From: Neurospora crassa OR74A
Taxonomy: Eukaryota; Ascomycota; Sordariomycetes; Sordariales; Sordariaceae
Direction: 5' to 3'
Length of the DNA: 64,000 nt
Assembly (NCBI RefSeq): GCF_000182925.2
Contig: NC_026502.1
Span: 310,001-374,000 of the forward strand
Under the pieces are notes generated by a model. It saw only the letters and a list, made by a program, of their open reading frames with translations. It was not told the DNA's origin and did not search any database. Position numbers and translations under genes: made by a program. Every line of letters begins with the position of its first letter. Within the stretch, counting starts at the first letter, position 1. Positions 53,128-64,000 of this stretch are shown in pieces.

Positions 53128-54132
53128 CTCGCGTTTTGGAAGAGTTGGCCTGGGGAAGTGAGTGAGTGAGTGGGTGTTGGGATTGGTGATGTTGTGGGTG
53201 AGTAGTTAGTGGTGACGACGGTCTGGTCTTGGCGTTGATTGCAACCGCTTTGTCCAAAAGCCGGGACCAACAAAGGTGGAGATGCCGCAAAGCACCGTCA
53301 TCCAAGGCGGACATGACATGACGGCCAAACAAACGCATTGACCACGATGCACTCCCGTCCGTCTGGGCTCCCGCGCAACGTGGTTGCTGAATGACCCGAA
53401 GCCAGCCCCGTTCCCGTCCAGACCCCACTCCCTCCGGTGACCCTAACCCTGTTCATTTTTTTTATTTTTTTTTTACCGTCCGGGTTCCACGATGCTTACG
53501 GTGTCGTGTCCGCCCACCACCATTATTTATTCCCGTTCGGGACCTATGTACCGGGGGCTCCAAACCCTGACCGGGATGTGCATGACGGCTTCCCTCGTCG
53601 TAACAAAGTAACCAAAGTCCCGTACGGACGGTAGGTAAGTAATTCCCGTAACGAGCTCCGTGTGTATGTATATTTCAGTACTTACCATGGTTCTCCGTTA
53701 CCGGCCGGCACCTCTTCCGGGTCAATTGGTTGTTCTCCTGCTTTTATGACACCGGTTTCGCTTTTTGGAACACTCTCTCAGCTGTCTGTCTATCTTTTGC
53801 AACTGACAACTGCAGCAGCCTCATGTGTTCATACCTAGGTAGGTGTCTAGGCGTACATATAGACGTTGCCATGCTATGCGAGGGATGCGGGCTTCACCGC
53901 TTGACTTGGATTTTGCTTCTGCTTCTGCCGCATGCCTATCGCATGCAAATCCGTAGGTACATAGCTCGCTTATCGGCTGTCGTCGGTTTGGTGTCGATGG
54001 CCGGTCTTGAGTATCGCCAGATGAATACGTACCTACGTTTAGATACCGCCAACCGCCGTTCCGTGTAGGTACGGTAGAGGTTCGTACGGCTCGGCTCCGG
54101 CACCAGTCACATATGATGCATCACCGGTCTCT

Positions 54133-54154
54133 CCGTCCGTCCGTCCGTCCGTCC
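54133..54154 (+). repeat. CCGT tetranucleotide microsatellite
   Basis: About five and a half consecutive CCGT units in non-coding sequence. Confidence 0.9.
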
Positions 54155-57100
54155 GGGTCGGCTATTACTTACCATGGCAGTTTCCTGCCGAAACCTTCCA
54201 TGAGCCGTGAGTCAACCAGTGAGACTGCCCTCAAGAGATTATTTATCGCATTACTCAATTCACGAGCTTATGATTGTCAAAGTTACGAAACATTCAATGC
54301 TTGAACGAAACCCCCCTTGCTGGCGAAGAGTGGCCCTCGCCAATGCCACGTCGACTGCACATCGCGTTCCATCGCTTCCCTTGTTAAGCTGCTAGACCTG
54401 CGCAAGCTTCGTACACTAACAACTTGACGCACGCAGGACAGGTAGTAATCAACTGCAGGGACATGGAGCATGCATCCGGATTTCCCTCCGCTTTTGGGAT
54501 TTGTCACTTTGGCTACCATGGATTTCCTCTTTGTCCCATTCACATGCAGGGCTTACTGCTGATTTTTCTGTTTACATTACAAGAGTGAGTCGGTCAAGCT
54601 TGCAGGTTTGTATGAGAGATACAAACATGCTAGTAGGTAGGAACCGCCTGAAGAACACCAGGGGGGGTTTGTTTACAAAACCTCCTCCCCAAATCCCCCC
54701 TCCCCCACCCAAGCTTCACTGGGGACGATCAGATTGTGATGATCCTTTGAGTACCTCACTGTTACTGGGTCACCAAATTTGTGCTGGAGACAGAGAACAT
54801 GACTGTAAGTGGAAATATCATGAAACTGTGCGGTACCTAGGTATCTTTCCAGTTCGTTTTAGCATTTTATTCCCCTTCTTACGACGTTGTTTTCTGCATC
54901 CTGGAGGTGAAATCAACAGCTATTACTATATTACTGATCCGAACCGTCATATCCACTTGAGTTCGGAACCGACGATAAAGTTGATGGAGTTTCTATCAAC
55001 CTCCTTTATGCGATGGACCTTAACATCAGCTCGTCCCAATGTTACCTACAAAATCTCAGAAATTTCGAAAGATACCTATGGACAGCATGACCAATTTGAA
55101 CTGATGCTGGCCATTCCCATCTCACGCCTCACAACTACCTACCTCCGTCCCTCGGACTTTCCAGTAACCTCCACACACATCGGTCCGGCGTGGTGTAGTT
55201 AATTGCTTGTTACTTCCATCGGTAGGGCTGTTGAGTCACGGGTAGGTAGGTATAGACGCCGTGACCCCAACTCAAACTAGATCAGATCAAATCACACCTT
55301 TATAACCCCGTCAATAGAAGTAGATCGGAATCCTATTCCGATTATATGTACCTCTAAGCACTTAATCTCGAGATTTACATGCGTACAACAAACATCCCAT
55401 ATTGACATCCTCAGATTCAACTACCAACATAAATCCTTTCACCCCAAATACTGAGACAGGAGATCATGATCTTGATCTACCCGTCGACGTCGTGGCGCCT
55501 TCCGGCACGATGCAGTACAGACACCCGATCTAAATCACTCCCCGCAGTTCCAGACATAGTTTTAAACCGTTACTGATCACGGCGCCTTTGTCTCATCGCA
55601 TCTCGCCTACACATATGTACCTTATGCTTCGCCTTGCCTTGCCTTGCCTTATCAGTATGCATCTCTATCCCAAAATAGAAGGAAAGGGAGGGGGGGGGAT
55701 AGGTAATAGGTTGCTTGTTTGCTATATGTAGCGTAGGGCTCGCACAGGGCTTGTCAAAAGTCCAAACTCAAAGTGATAATGTAGAGATAGAGAGAACTGA
55801 ATAATGAAAGATGAATTGGAGAGATGGTTGGTTGGTACCTACTTGTGTTGGGTACTGTATGTACTTATTTACGGTTGGTTACCTACCTACCTAAGGTACC
55901 ATAGGAACGAAAGTGATGAAAAAAAAAATAAAAAAAAATAACAGACTTTCAACATTTCAATTTTCTTTCATGTACCTCTCTCTCTATAAATCCTCTAGCC
56001 TCAATGTGCAGTTAACTCCCTCCCTCGTCTTCCAATCGTGTCAGGCTTCACCCACGATGCTACCTCATGATAAAGACATGATACCTACCTTTCTACCTAG
56101 GTACCTCTACCGATCATGACCTATGATGCAATGCCCCCCCCCCCGCCCCTTCCGCTTCCGTCGTTTCGTTCCTTTCTAAATAGAAGCTAAGAAGCTAAGA
56201 AAGTAGGTGAATTAGGCAATTAATGATGATGAAACGCTGATTAGACAAGATAATATAATAATCAGCCCCTTCCTGGTGGTGGGTTAAGGGTAGGTAGTAG
56301 GTAGATAACGGGGAGGAACTGTTTGAGCCGAGCCGGGCCTCGTAGCGATGTGACAACACAGATAGGAGGACAGGAGTACGTAGCTCAAACAGCGACAACT
56401 AACTGTACACCGACTACATACACTTCTTTGCATGGATGCCTACCTCTATATATAAAAGGGCAGTACGTACGGTACAGCAGCCAAGGAACTACTAGTAAGG
56501 TTATTGTATACGACAGAGAACCAGAGTTTTTTTCAATTGTAATTGGAATGATTGGAATTTTCCATTTCTTGGGGGGGCAGACTGCCACGTTAGGTATGTA
56601 GGAGTAAAGAAGCACTTTGCTACCTACCTATTCATTACCAGAAATAGTCCAAATTCATAAAGTGCCATTTTATATCCATATAGAGGCATACATGGTAAGT
56701 AGTTTAGCAAGGTGTAAGTAAGTACGTACACATATACAAATGTATATATATATTGGTATATGCCGAAGAGAAGCAGCCAGCGGAGAAGGTATTGGGTGAC
56801 AGGAACAAGAGGAACAGTGTAACGAGATGAAAACCAGGACAGGACTGAAGGTTGTTTCCTTCCAATATTCATTCGTTCCTGCTTTCCTCCTAGTAGGCTA
56901 CAGGATGCTTCGTTACCCTGATTCCCCAAGGTACTCAAGTGGAACCCAAGGTACCTCTCACCGTCGTCTTCTCCTTCCTTCTTTGCTTCATTCCTTCCTT
57001 CCAGTTCTGCAATGCTGCAGTGCCCTTCAGTGCCCTTTAGTGCTTTCGTTGATTTCCCTTGTCCCTCTCCTTTCATCTGAGTACCTGGTGATCTGAGTGG

Positions 57101-57414
57101 CGTAGTTTACACACAGTGATCTGAATAAGCAAGCCACATCATTCCCTCCAGCCAACCGGGCAACTCCCGTCGAGCCCAGCGACCCCAGCAAGGAGCCCAG
57201 GGGCAGCAAGGAGCCCAGCTACCCGATCAACCTACCTACACTAAAGACGGGAGCCACTGAAGAAAGGCGAGACAGCCCATCCTACCACAAACAGCAGTTC
57301 AGTTGTCCCGTTCCCCGTTCTCCTGTTCCCCTGTTCCCCATTATTCCGAATATCGCCGTTTCAGATCCCATCGATAAGCCTTTTCCAACCTTCTACCCTA
57401 CCCTATTCGTCCGC

Positions 57415-57470
57415 CCAGTGTCCAGTGTCCAGTGTCCAATGTCCAATCGTCCACCAATGTCCAATGTGAC
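57415..57470 (+). repeat. 7-bp minisatellite (GTCCAGT/GTCCAAT)
   Basis: About seven imperfect copies of a GTCCARTN-type unit with small gaps. Confidence 0.85.
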
Positions 57471-57800
57471 ATGTGTCTCGTCGTTATCCGTTATCCGTCC
57501 CTTGCATTGATATCCATAGCATACCATACCTGACAAAGCCAAAAAAAAAAAAAAAAAAAGAGTGGGAATGGTGACATCCCACGGATGCCACGCCACGTGT
57601 CGGTCGATTGGTCGGTCAGTCGGTTGTCGGTTGTCCGGCTGTTGCAATTCCTCCCTGTCGTAACGGTACATATGTATGTACGGTCGTACCCTGAATGGTC
57701 TCGCTCGCCACTGACCGGATCCATTCCACACCAATCAATATACGTGTTTCAAAAGACGCGCCCCGTAAGGCTTGGTCTTGTTCCTTCCCGCATTTTTTTG

Positions 57801-57866
57801 CCCTGCCCTGTCCTGCCCTGTCCTGTCCTGCCTGCCCTGTTCTGCCCTGTTCTGCCCTGCCCTGCT
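57801..57866 (+). repeat. CCCTG/TCCTG pentanucleotide minisatellite
   Basis: About 13 imperfect 5-base units, alternately CCCTG, TCCTG and TCTG forms. Confidence 0.9.
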
Positions 57867-58812
57867 TGTTGCAGGCGTGTGTATGTGCGTGTGTGTGGGT
57901 CGTTTGATGTCGTGGTCGTCAAGATAAGATTTCGTCCTTTGTCAGGTCAGTTTTCCATCACTTGTTTCATTTCCTTGTGATGGTCGTTTCGTGTTTTGTA
58001 TCCTTTGTAAGTTTGGTTCCCATCTGTCACGAGTATCACGTCGCTGGTGTCGAGCAATTCCGTTTCCGCTTGTGTCTGCTTTGACCTAGAGTTGAGTGTG
58101 CATTGCAATGACCAGAGGTGCCAAACCCTGATTTGAAATGTACCTAGGTAGGTAGGTAGCCAACGAAGAAGAGATGCCAACCTCTCTCTCCTGTAACTGT
58201 AGCGCTGATGTAAAGTGAAAGGGTTGCCAAACCCCATTGTTATGAAACCAACGCTGAAATGCAATGAACATAGCAGAGGTGCCACCCTCAAGCTGAGATC
58301 CCCTACTGACGAAAACCCTCTGCCCCTACGTGATGATCATAGGTTCGCTACCCCAGACGGGGGCAAGAAAAAAAGACAAGACAATGCGTGGGTGTGCGTG
58401 TGCAAAAAGGCCTCTGATTGGAAAGGCCTCATCTATACTTGAATGTTCTCTTCGTAGTCGGTATTTGCACAAAATAAAGGTTATTCTGGTCGCTTTCCTC
58501 CCTTCTCCATAACTCTGACCAGTAACCAATGCCTTCTCCCCCTCAAACGGGATGGGATCATGATGTAAACAATTCATACAATGCTTTGCTCCTCCATGCT
58601 AATAAAGTAAAACCGCGAGTTGATGCTGTTCCCTTTGCCCTTGCCGTGCTGTTCCCATGCTAACGTCTCCTTTACTGTTGGTGATGGTAATGATGATGAT
58701 GTATAAAAAAAAGGAGTAAAATATAGACGAAGAAGAAGAAAAAAGAATTGCAAGGAAAGCCAGAGAAAATAAACCAATGCATTCTGGCACAGCTGCACTA
58801 AAGTAACAAAGC

Positions 58813-61800
58813 TCAGTCGCTCTCCACAACGAGCTTCTTAGCAGTATCTGTGCTTCCCACGCTAGCATTGGTGTCCCGACGCCTCGTACCATTGACCAAT
58901 CTTCCCATGGAAATGGGCTCCTTGGAAGTCAATGCAGGTGAAGGAGAAGAGATTGTTGGGCTTTTCTTCCGCCTAGCCATGACCAGCCCTTCATCACTAT
59001 CGCTGTCGTCATCGTCATGGTGACTGCGATAGTATTGACTCTTTGCCCGCACATGAGACACGGGGTTGTGCTTAACAGCCGGCTTGTTAGCTGTCACACA
59101 AACGGGTACAGCCGTTGGTGTAACCTGCTCCTGCTGCTCTTCGAGCGGGAAACCAGCCACAGGCTCCTTTGAGAAAGCTGGAGGTGTAAGGGAGTCAGTT
59201 GTGTCGATCAACGATGACCGACAGACCACTCCTGGGTTGCCAAGGAACTCGCCTTCTGGGTCCGCGGACACAGAGCTGGTGCTGCTGAGCAGAGCCGGAA
59301 GAGAAGGGTCAGACTGGAAGGCTAGGATCTGCTCTACGGCGTCTTTCGTTAGACTCTGCTTGGAGCTGTACCGCGGGCTCGCTGCCTCGCTAGGACTAGT
59401 TAGCGGAGAGGTCAAAGCTGCCATGGATGTAGTGCTAGACCAGACGATGGTGCCTTGGCGAGATTGTGCCCTGCTGAACATGTTATCTCCGGGCGAAGGA
59501 GGGCACGGAACAGATGCGGGTTCGGCGGAAGAAGTCTCGTGGTTTCCTCTTAAGGTGTGGTTGTCGGGATCCTGTGCTAGGGGAAGCTTTTTATTCAGAG
59601 TCGCGCTGATGAAGTCTTCGATCCGGTGTGCTGTCTGAGGGCGTTCATCGAGTTCAACCATCGGACGTTGTCGGTCGACAATGTGGCTTTCAGATTGGTG
59701 GTGGTGATGGTGGAAGGTGCTGGTACCAGGCGTAGGGGGCGGCAGGCTCTGCTCCTCCGACTGCTCCGAGACCTTTGCAAGGTCGATTGAATGCGTGATA
59801 CGTGGTCTTTGAGGCATCTGAACATTGCCGGGTGCAACAGCAGTGCTAAGAGCGACCCTAGGTCCAGCCCGTTTGTCGTCACTAGCAAAAAACCCCCGAT
59901 CAACGGAACGTGCTCGGCTGGTATCATCAGCGGGAGGCTTCATGTCCCGGGTCTTCCTGAGAGCGTTGCAGGGGTCTTCGGGTGCGATACCATAGAGAGG
60001 AGTAGGTGGTACGGTTTGACAGTGGTTCGGTACGAAGCCTGTCGTGGGGGTAAGGCGTAAAAAAGTGTTGGTGGCGGATCGGGCGTGGCCACGGTCTCGT
60101 GGTTTCATGGAAGTGCGATCGGGCAACTCGTCTCGTTCTCGATTAAAAAACTCGCGTAGTTGACGTGTGGTCGAATGTTTGCTGACGGCCGAGGTCGAGG
60201 GCTCTGGCACGGCTGAAGCCGGGGAGCCTCCAAGTGGCGAGTGTGATGGGCTCGCGGTGACACTTTGAGTCAATGGGTGCGACCCTGTCGAGTATTGAGA
60301 AAGGTTGGAAAAATAATCGTCGGGGCGTAAGCTTTTGCGCCGCCCGTCACGCACTCCAGGGGTAGGTATGCCGACGGCGGGACTTTCCGCCGATGAGCTG
60401 GCGGCACTGCTCGTGGCACGTTTGCGTGAAGACACGCTCTCTGAGCGATCTCCTCTGTGCGTGAACTTGGTAACCGTCTTCTTGAAAGCCAACTTGGCCC
60501 GCTCGACAAATGTAAGGGGCACAACGGCTTGAGTAATATCGCGTTCGTCGACTTGGATTCTCCTACCTGCCGTGCGACGAGACGGATCGGTATCATCCAG
60601 CCAGGCTATGACATTATCAATGTCCTTAAGGACCCACGGGTGTCTCTTGACGTCACGCAGGCGGATCCGCTTCTCGGGGTTCTTGGTCAACATCTTGCTG
60701 AGCAGGTCGTAGAGGTCGTTATCAATCTCTTCGTATAAGGGCTCGTCGTCGTTACGATACGGATCGCGGTTGACTCGCGTGTACAGGGACTTTTCGTCGG
60801 GTTTGGTGGAAGGATCGACGGGGCGGAGGCGCTGTCTCGGAATGTAGATGTCTTCGGTAGCAATCTTCTTGAACATGCGCCACTCGTCCTCCGCCAGGAA
60901 GGGGATGCGGGCAAAGATCAAGCAGTAGAGGGTAACGCCTAGAGACCACACATCAATCTGCTCGGTGATCTTGGGCTGCTGGCCAGGTCGGTCATCGTAG
61001 GTGTCGGTGTAACAGAGCTCGGGGGCAAAGAAAGCAGGGGTGCCGACCGTCTTGGCCAGCTCAAGGTCGTTATCGAAGTCGCGGGCTTCAGACTCGGAAA
61101 CAGGCTCATCGGGCTCGCCATCGCGGAGGGGCCGTCCAAAGTAGGAGACGCCGAAGTCGGAGATCTTGACTCGGTGATCCTTGGTGCAAAGCAGGTTGGC
61201 AGGCTTGATGTCACGGTGGACAACGCCTTCATAATGGAGGTACTCAAGACCGAGGACGGTGTCGCGGAAGGCCGACCTGGCCTTGTCGATTGTGAAGCAG
61301 GGTACATACGAGTAATCGTCAACGAAAGGGTCGTGCACTCTGTTGTAGTCAACCGACGACATGTGAGACAGGATGGAGTCGGCCATGCTGGGGGACCTCT
61401 TGCGGAGGCTGTGTTCATTCTCGCGGGGGGCGAACAGCGAGTCCTCGATCGCAGAATCCTGGTTGATGTGCGAGTGTCCATGGGGCGTCTCCATCTCATC
61501 TTCGTCCACCTCAGGAACAACCGACGCAATCGAGGCATGGTCGGGCTCGGAAGGCTGGGGGGTGTTGGAGCGGGAGATGGACTTCATCGACTGTGTTCGG
61601 GAGGGCGCGCGGGAGGTCACTCTGGATGAAAGGCCAAGCCAGTCGCCGGCAAAGGACGGGATGGACGAGTCTCTGCCCAGGGACCTAGCGTGGAAATCAA
61701 GATCGTCGTCATCGGCGGCACCGAACTCGAGACTCCAGAACTCGGCGTTGTTGGGGTGAGCCTGTCGCGCCACATGCGCCCGCTTAGCTTCCTTCTCGGC

Positions 61801-62637
61801 TTGGCGTTTTTCCATGAAGCGCAGGTACTCCTCCTCTCTTGCATCCGGCAAGGCTCCCAGCTGTTCTCTCTCCTGGCGTCGGCGTTCATAAGCGCAGATG
61901 TGAGGGAGACCCTTCTTTCTCCAGACAACCTCGCCCAGCTCCACGTGTTCCAGCACCATGTAGATTTTCTTGAGCTCGGGGTCGTCGATGATTTCGAGGA
62001 GGGCGACAACGTTGGGATGACGGATCTTCTTGAGGATGGCGATCTCGCGCTTGCTCTTGTCCTGCGTCGACATGGCGGTAACCTTGCCGAGCCGTCTCTT
62101 CTTGGAGAACCTGGGAATAATCTTGATGGCCACATTGTCGCCGGTCTGGGTGTTGCGTGCCAGTTTGACCTTGCCATGCATGCCACGTCCAAGCTCTTCG
62201 ATGATTTCATACTGATTGATGGCCTTGCGCCCGGTCGTGTAATCGTGCTCGACGTTGGCCTTGTGGGTTCTGGGAGGGTAGGATCGTGTTAGTATGGGGT
62301 AAAAGGGGGGCTGTAGGCTAGACTGTCACCAAAAAGATAAGAAGACTACTTACTCGCGAACCTTGTGGCTCTGGAGCGGGTGAAGATAAGGGCTGTGCAG
62401 GGTCGGCGCCGGAGTGGTGTTCTCGGACGATGGTTGGCCGGAGAGCGACATGTTTGAACGGGGGATGCTCGGACTGAAAAGGCCAGGCGAGGAGACCGGA
62501 GTGCTATTGGCGGTCCGGTGCGGTATTTGCGAGGCCATTGGAGGAAGGAAGGGGTGGAGGGGCCGCGGATGGTGTTGAGTCGGCGTCTGGGAGGACGACG
62601 ACATCGAAGGTTGTTGTGTTGGTTGTTGAGGCTCCAT
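58813..62637 (-). CDS. CaMKK/SNF1-activating-type serine/threonine kinase (Ssp1/Sak1 family)
   Basis: Two exons, 62637-62354 and 62269-58813, joined in phase over an 84-nt intron; 1246 aa. The N-terminal 90 residues are Pro/Ser/Gln-rich. Exon 1 ends H-K-V-R-E and exon 2 continues T-H-K-A-N-V-E-H-D-Y-T-T-G-R-K, then E-L-G-R-G-M-H-G-K-V (glycine loop), V-A-I-K-I-I (catalytic Lys), H-R-D-I-K-P-A-N-L-L, D-F-G-V-S-Y-F-G and F-F-A-P-E. A large acidic/Arg-rich insertion (about 210-370) separates the two lobes, as in fungal Ssp1/Sak1/Tos3/Elm1 kinases. These phosphorylate the SNF1/AMPK activation loop and respond to stress and calcium. The C-terminal half (about 640-1246) is long, Ser/Pro/Thr-rich and likely disordered and regulatory, with a His run near residue 920. 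Family assignment is good; the exact orthologue is not. Confidence 0.9.
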
Positions 62638-64000
62638 GATTGTGGTGATGAGGGATCGGTCCAGGTCGGGAGTCGCAGTAGCTTGGGGTCACCTTCATGC
62701 TGGCGAGCGGTAAGGAAGGAAAGTTCGCTTACTACCTCGTGGGTTGAGGCATCGATCAGGGACTAGCAGAAGACTACTGTAGGCAGGTAGGGAGGTAGGG
62801 ACAGAAAGCGAAAGAGTCGGTGATCCGATTGATTGACTGTTCGTGACTGTGACTGGGTGTTGGATTCAATCCGAGAGCCACCTCTTGATTAGCAGGCCAT
62901 GGAGGCTACAGGAGTAGTGTGCTTTTGTGCTCCACGCTGCTTGGCTTGAGTCGGCAAAAGGAGTGGGATTGTGGAATGAGATGCACGTCTTGCTCGTCTG
63001 GGCGACGGGAACGGAGTCCGCAGTTGGATCGTGGAGTCGGGGGGATGTCGACTTGGGAGACTGGGGGAGTATGCGGTGAGAGGGAGCAGAGTGGAATTGA
63101 AGTTGCTAAGTAGTAGTCTAGTAGTGTCGGTCGGGGGGGGGGTGGTGGTGGTCAGGGTGGTGTCGTAGTCTAGTACTACTAGAACAGAGAGTGAGAGAGG
63201 CGACGAGGAGGGAAAACACCACCGCCAACTGCGAGTTGAAGAATGGGTGGGGCAGCCCCCCGATGGGTCACCTCCAAGAGGCAGATGGATGGATCCCGCC
63301 CGCGTCTCACTGCGAGAGTTGGAAAAGGTGTGGGAAAATCAAAAAAAGGCTCGAAAGAGAGTGAAAGATAGCGTCGTATTCCTGTATGGACCGGTACGGC
63401 CAGCGGCTAGGGTGGCATCCACTTTCTGAGAGAAACACGGCCAAGGTACCAATACTGTATGGTAATCGTACTTTCGAGAAACTACCCAAGTGGATGTGGC
63501 CTGTGAGGAGTACAAAGAAATACAGACATGGACCAAGGAGCAACGAAAGAGCATGGACGTCTTGGCGGACATCAGGGTACTCAAGAGTATCAAGAGTATC
63601 TCTCCCGATACATGGGATTACGCACACCTGTATCAATATTACAGCTGACATCCTTTTTTTTTTTTTTCTTTTTTTTTTTTTTTTTATCTAAAATGCATTT
63701 ACAGACATCCTTCTCTGCCCCTGCCTCCAACGGAAGTCTGAAAGTATCATCGGTTTCGCTTGAGATGTCAGTCAGGAAATGTCAATTGGACAAAAGCCTG
63801 ATTGAACAACTTTACTTAGCATTCGGCTTTCCACGTAAAAACAAGTCTTTAGTTTGCCGCTTGGGTTGAGCCAAGTCAGTAGGGCAAACTGAAATTGATC
63901 GAGGTTTGAGCCAAGCAATTGAGCGGCGTTGCCAGGCGCAGGGAGGCCGATCATGGTCTGAGGCCGGCTCCAGCAAAGATATCAAAATGCACTACTAGCT
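62638..64000. other. Upstream region of the kinase gene to window end
   Basis: 1.36 kb without a supported gene. A T-rich run interrupted by one C lies at about 63654-63685. The region is presumed to hold the kinase promoter and leader. Confidence 0.45.

Larger units (their letters stand above)
53128..58812. other. 5.7-kb gene desert rich in simple repeats
   Basis: No gene is supported. The 233-codon plus-strand frame at 54501-55202 has no domain and uses many A/T-ending codons. The region is rich in simple repeats: CCGT units (54133-54154), CCTTG (55628-55650), A/T-rich runs near 55920, a 7-bp GTCCAGT minisatellite (57415-57470), A19 (57541-57559) and CCTGC/CCTGT (57801-57866). CCTAGGTA motifs also recur (53837, 54834, 56092, 58141). 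It may hold a noncoding RNA or regulatory region that sequence alone does not show. Confidence 0.5.

Noticed and set aside
54501-55202. 233-codon plus-strand frame in the 5.7-kb desert
   Set aside because: No domain, A/T-ending codons and simple-sequence stretches; consistent with a chance open frame.

Overview
This is a filamentous ascomycete nuclear window, almost certainly Neurospora crassa (or a very close relative), linkage group II left arm. Three recognisable genes lie close together: the large subunit of ribonucleotide reductase (un-24, 929 aa), the sulfur regulator cys-3 (its classical ORF is exactly 236 codons), and the HET-domain heterokaryon-incompatibility gene het-6 (680 aa). 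Short introns with GTAAGT-type donors and CTAAC/CTGAC branch sites, CAAAATGGC-type start contexts, C/G-ending codons and TTAGGG-class telomere repeats all fit Neurospora. The species call is recognition from memory, not a database result.

Layout: 1-5.8 kb holds the 3' end of a peroxisomal enoyl-CoA isomerase/hydratase gene, a three-exon unknown gene interrupted by one in-frame TAG, and an intergenic stretch with one copy of a diverged repeat. 5.8-20.6 kb is a compact gene block: un-24 (-), a TatD nuclease (+), a CHL4/CENP-N kinetochore gene (-), cys-3 (+) and a small mitochondrial protein gene (-). 20.6-32.8 kb contains the second repeat copy, a DUF3669 gene (-), het-6 (+), a decayed CRZ1-type zinc-finger relic and an orphan gene with internal duplications. 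32.8-40.8 kb is a gene desert with a 65-A tract, phased CATATG repeats and an interstitial telomere-like array. 40.8-53.1 kb is a second dense block: CFEM GPI protein, CENP-B/psq DNA-binding protein, POLD4, queuosine salvage enzyme, SUMO E1 subunit UBA2, and a FabG-like reductase. 53.1-58.8 kb is another desert rich in simple repeats. 58.8-62.6 kb is a long CaMKK/SNF1-activating-type kinase, followed by its upstream region to the window end.

Functional themes: un-24 and het-6 form the known nonself-recognition pair of this locus and bracket the housekeeping genes and cys-3 between them. Most other genes are unrelated housekeeping functions (tRNA modification, SUMO, replication, kinetochore, mitochondrial fatty-acid synthesis).

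Most notable observations: an upstream exon that would extend CYS-3 from 236 to 333 aa, with a perfect CYS-3 consensus site inside the intervening intron; an intron-retention route to an UN-24 lacking its essential C-terminal CxxC; a uORF overlapping the het-6 start; the CRZ1 relic beside het-6; the diverged repeat pair about 19.5 kb apart around the un-24 to cys-3 block; and the single TAG in an otherwise perfectly in-frame three-exon gene.
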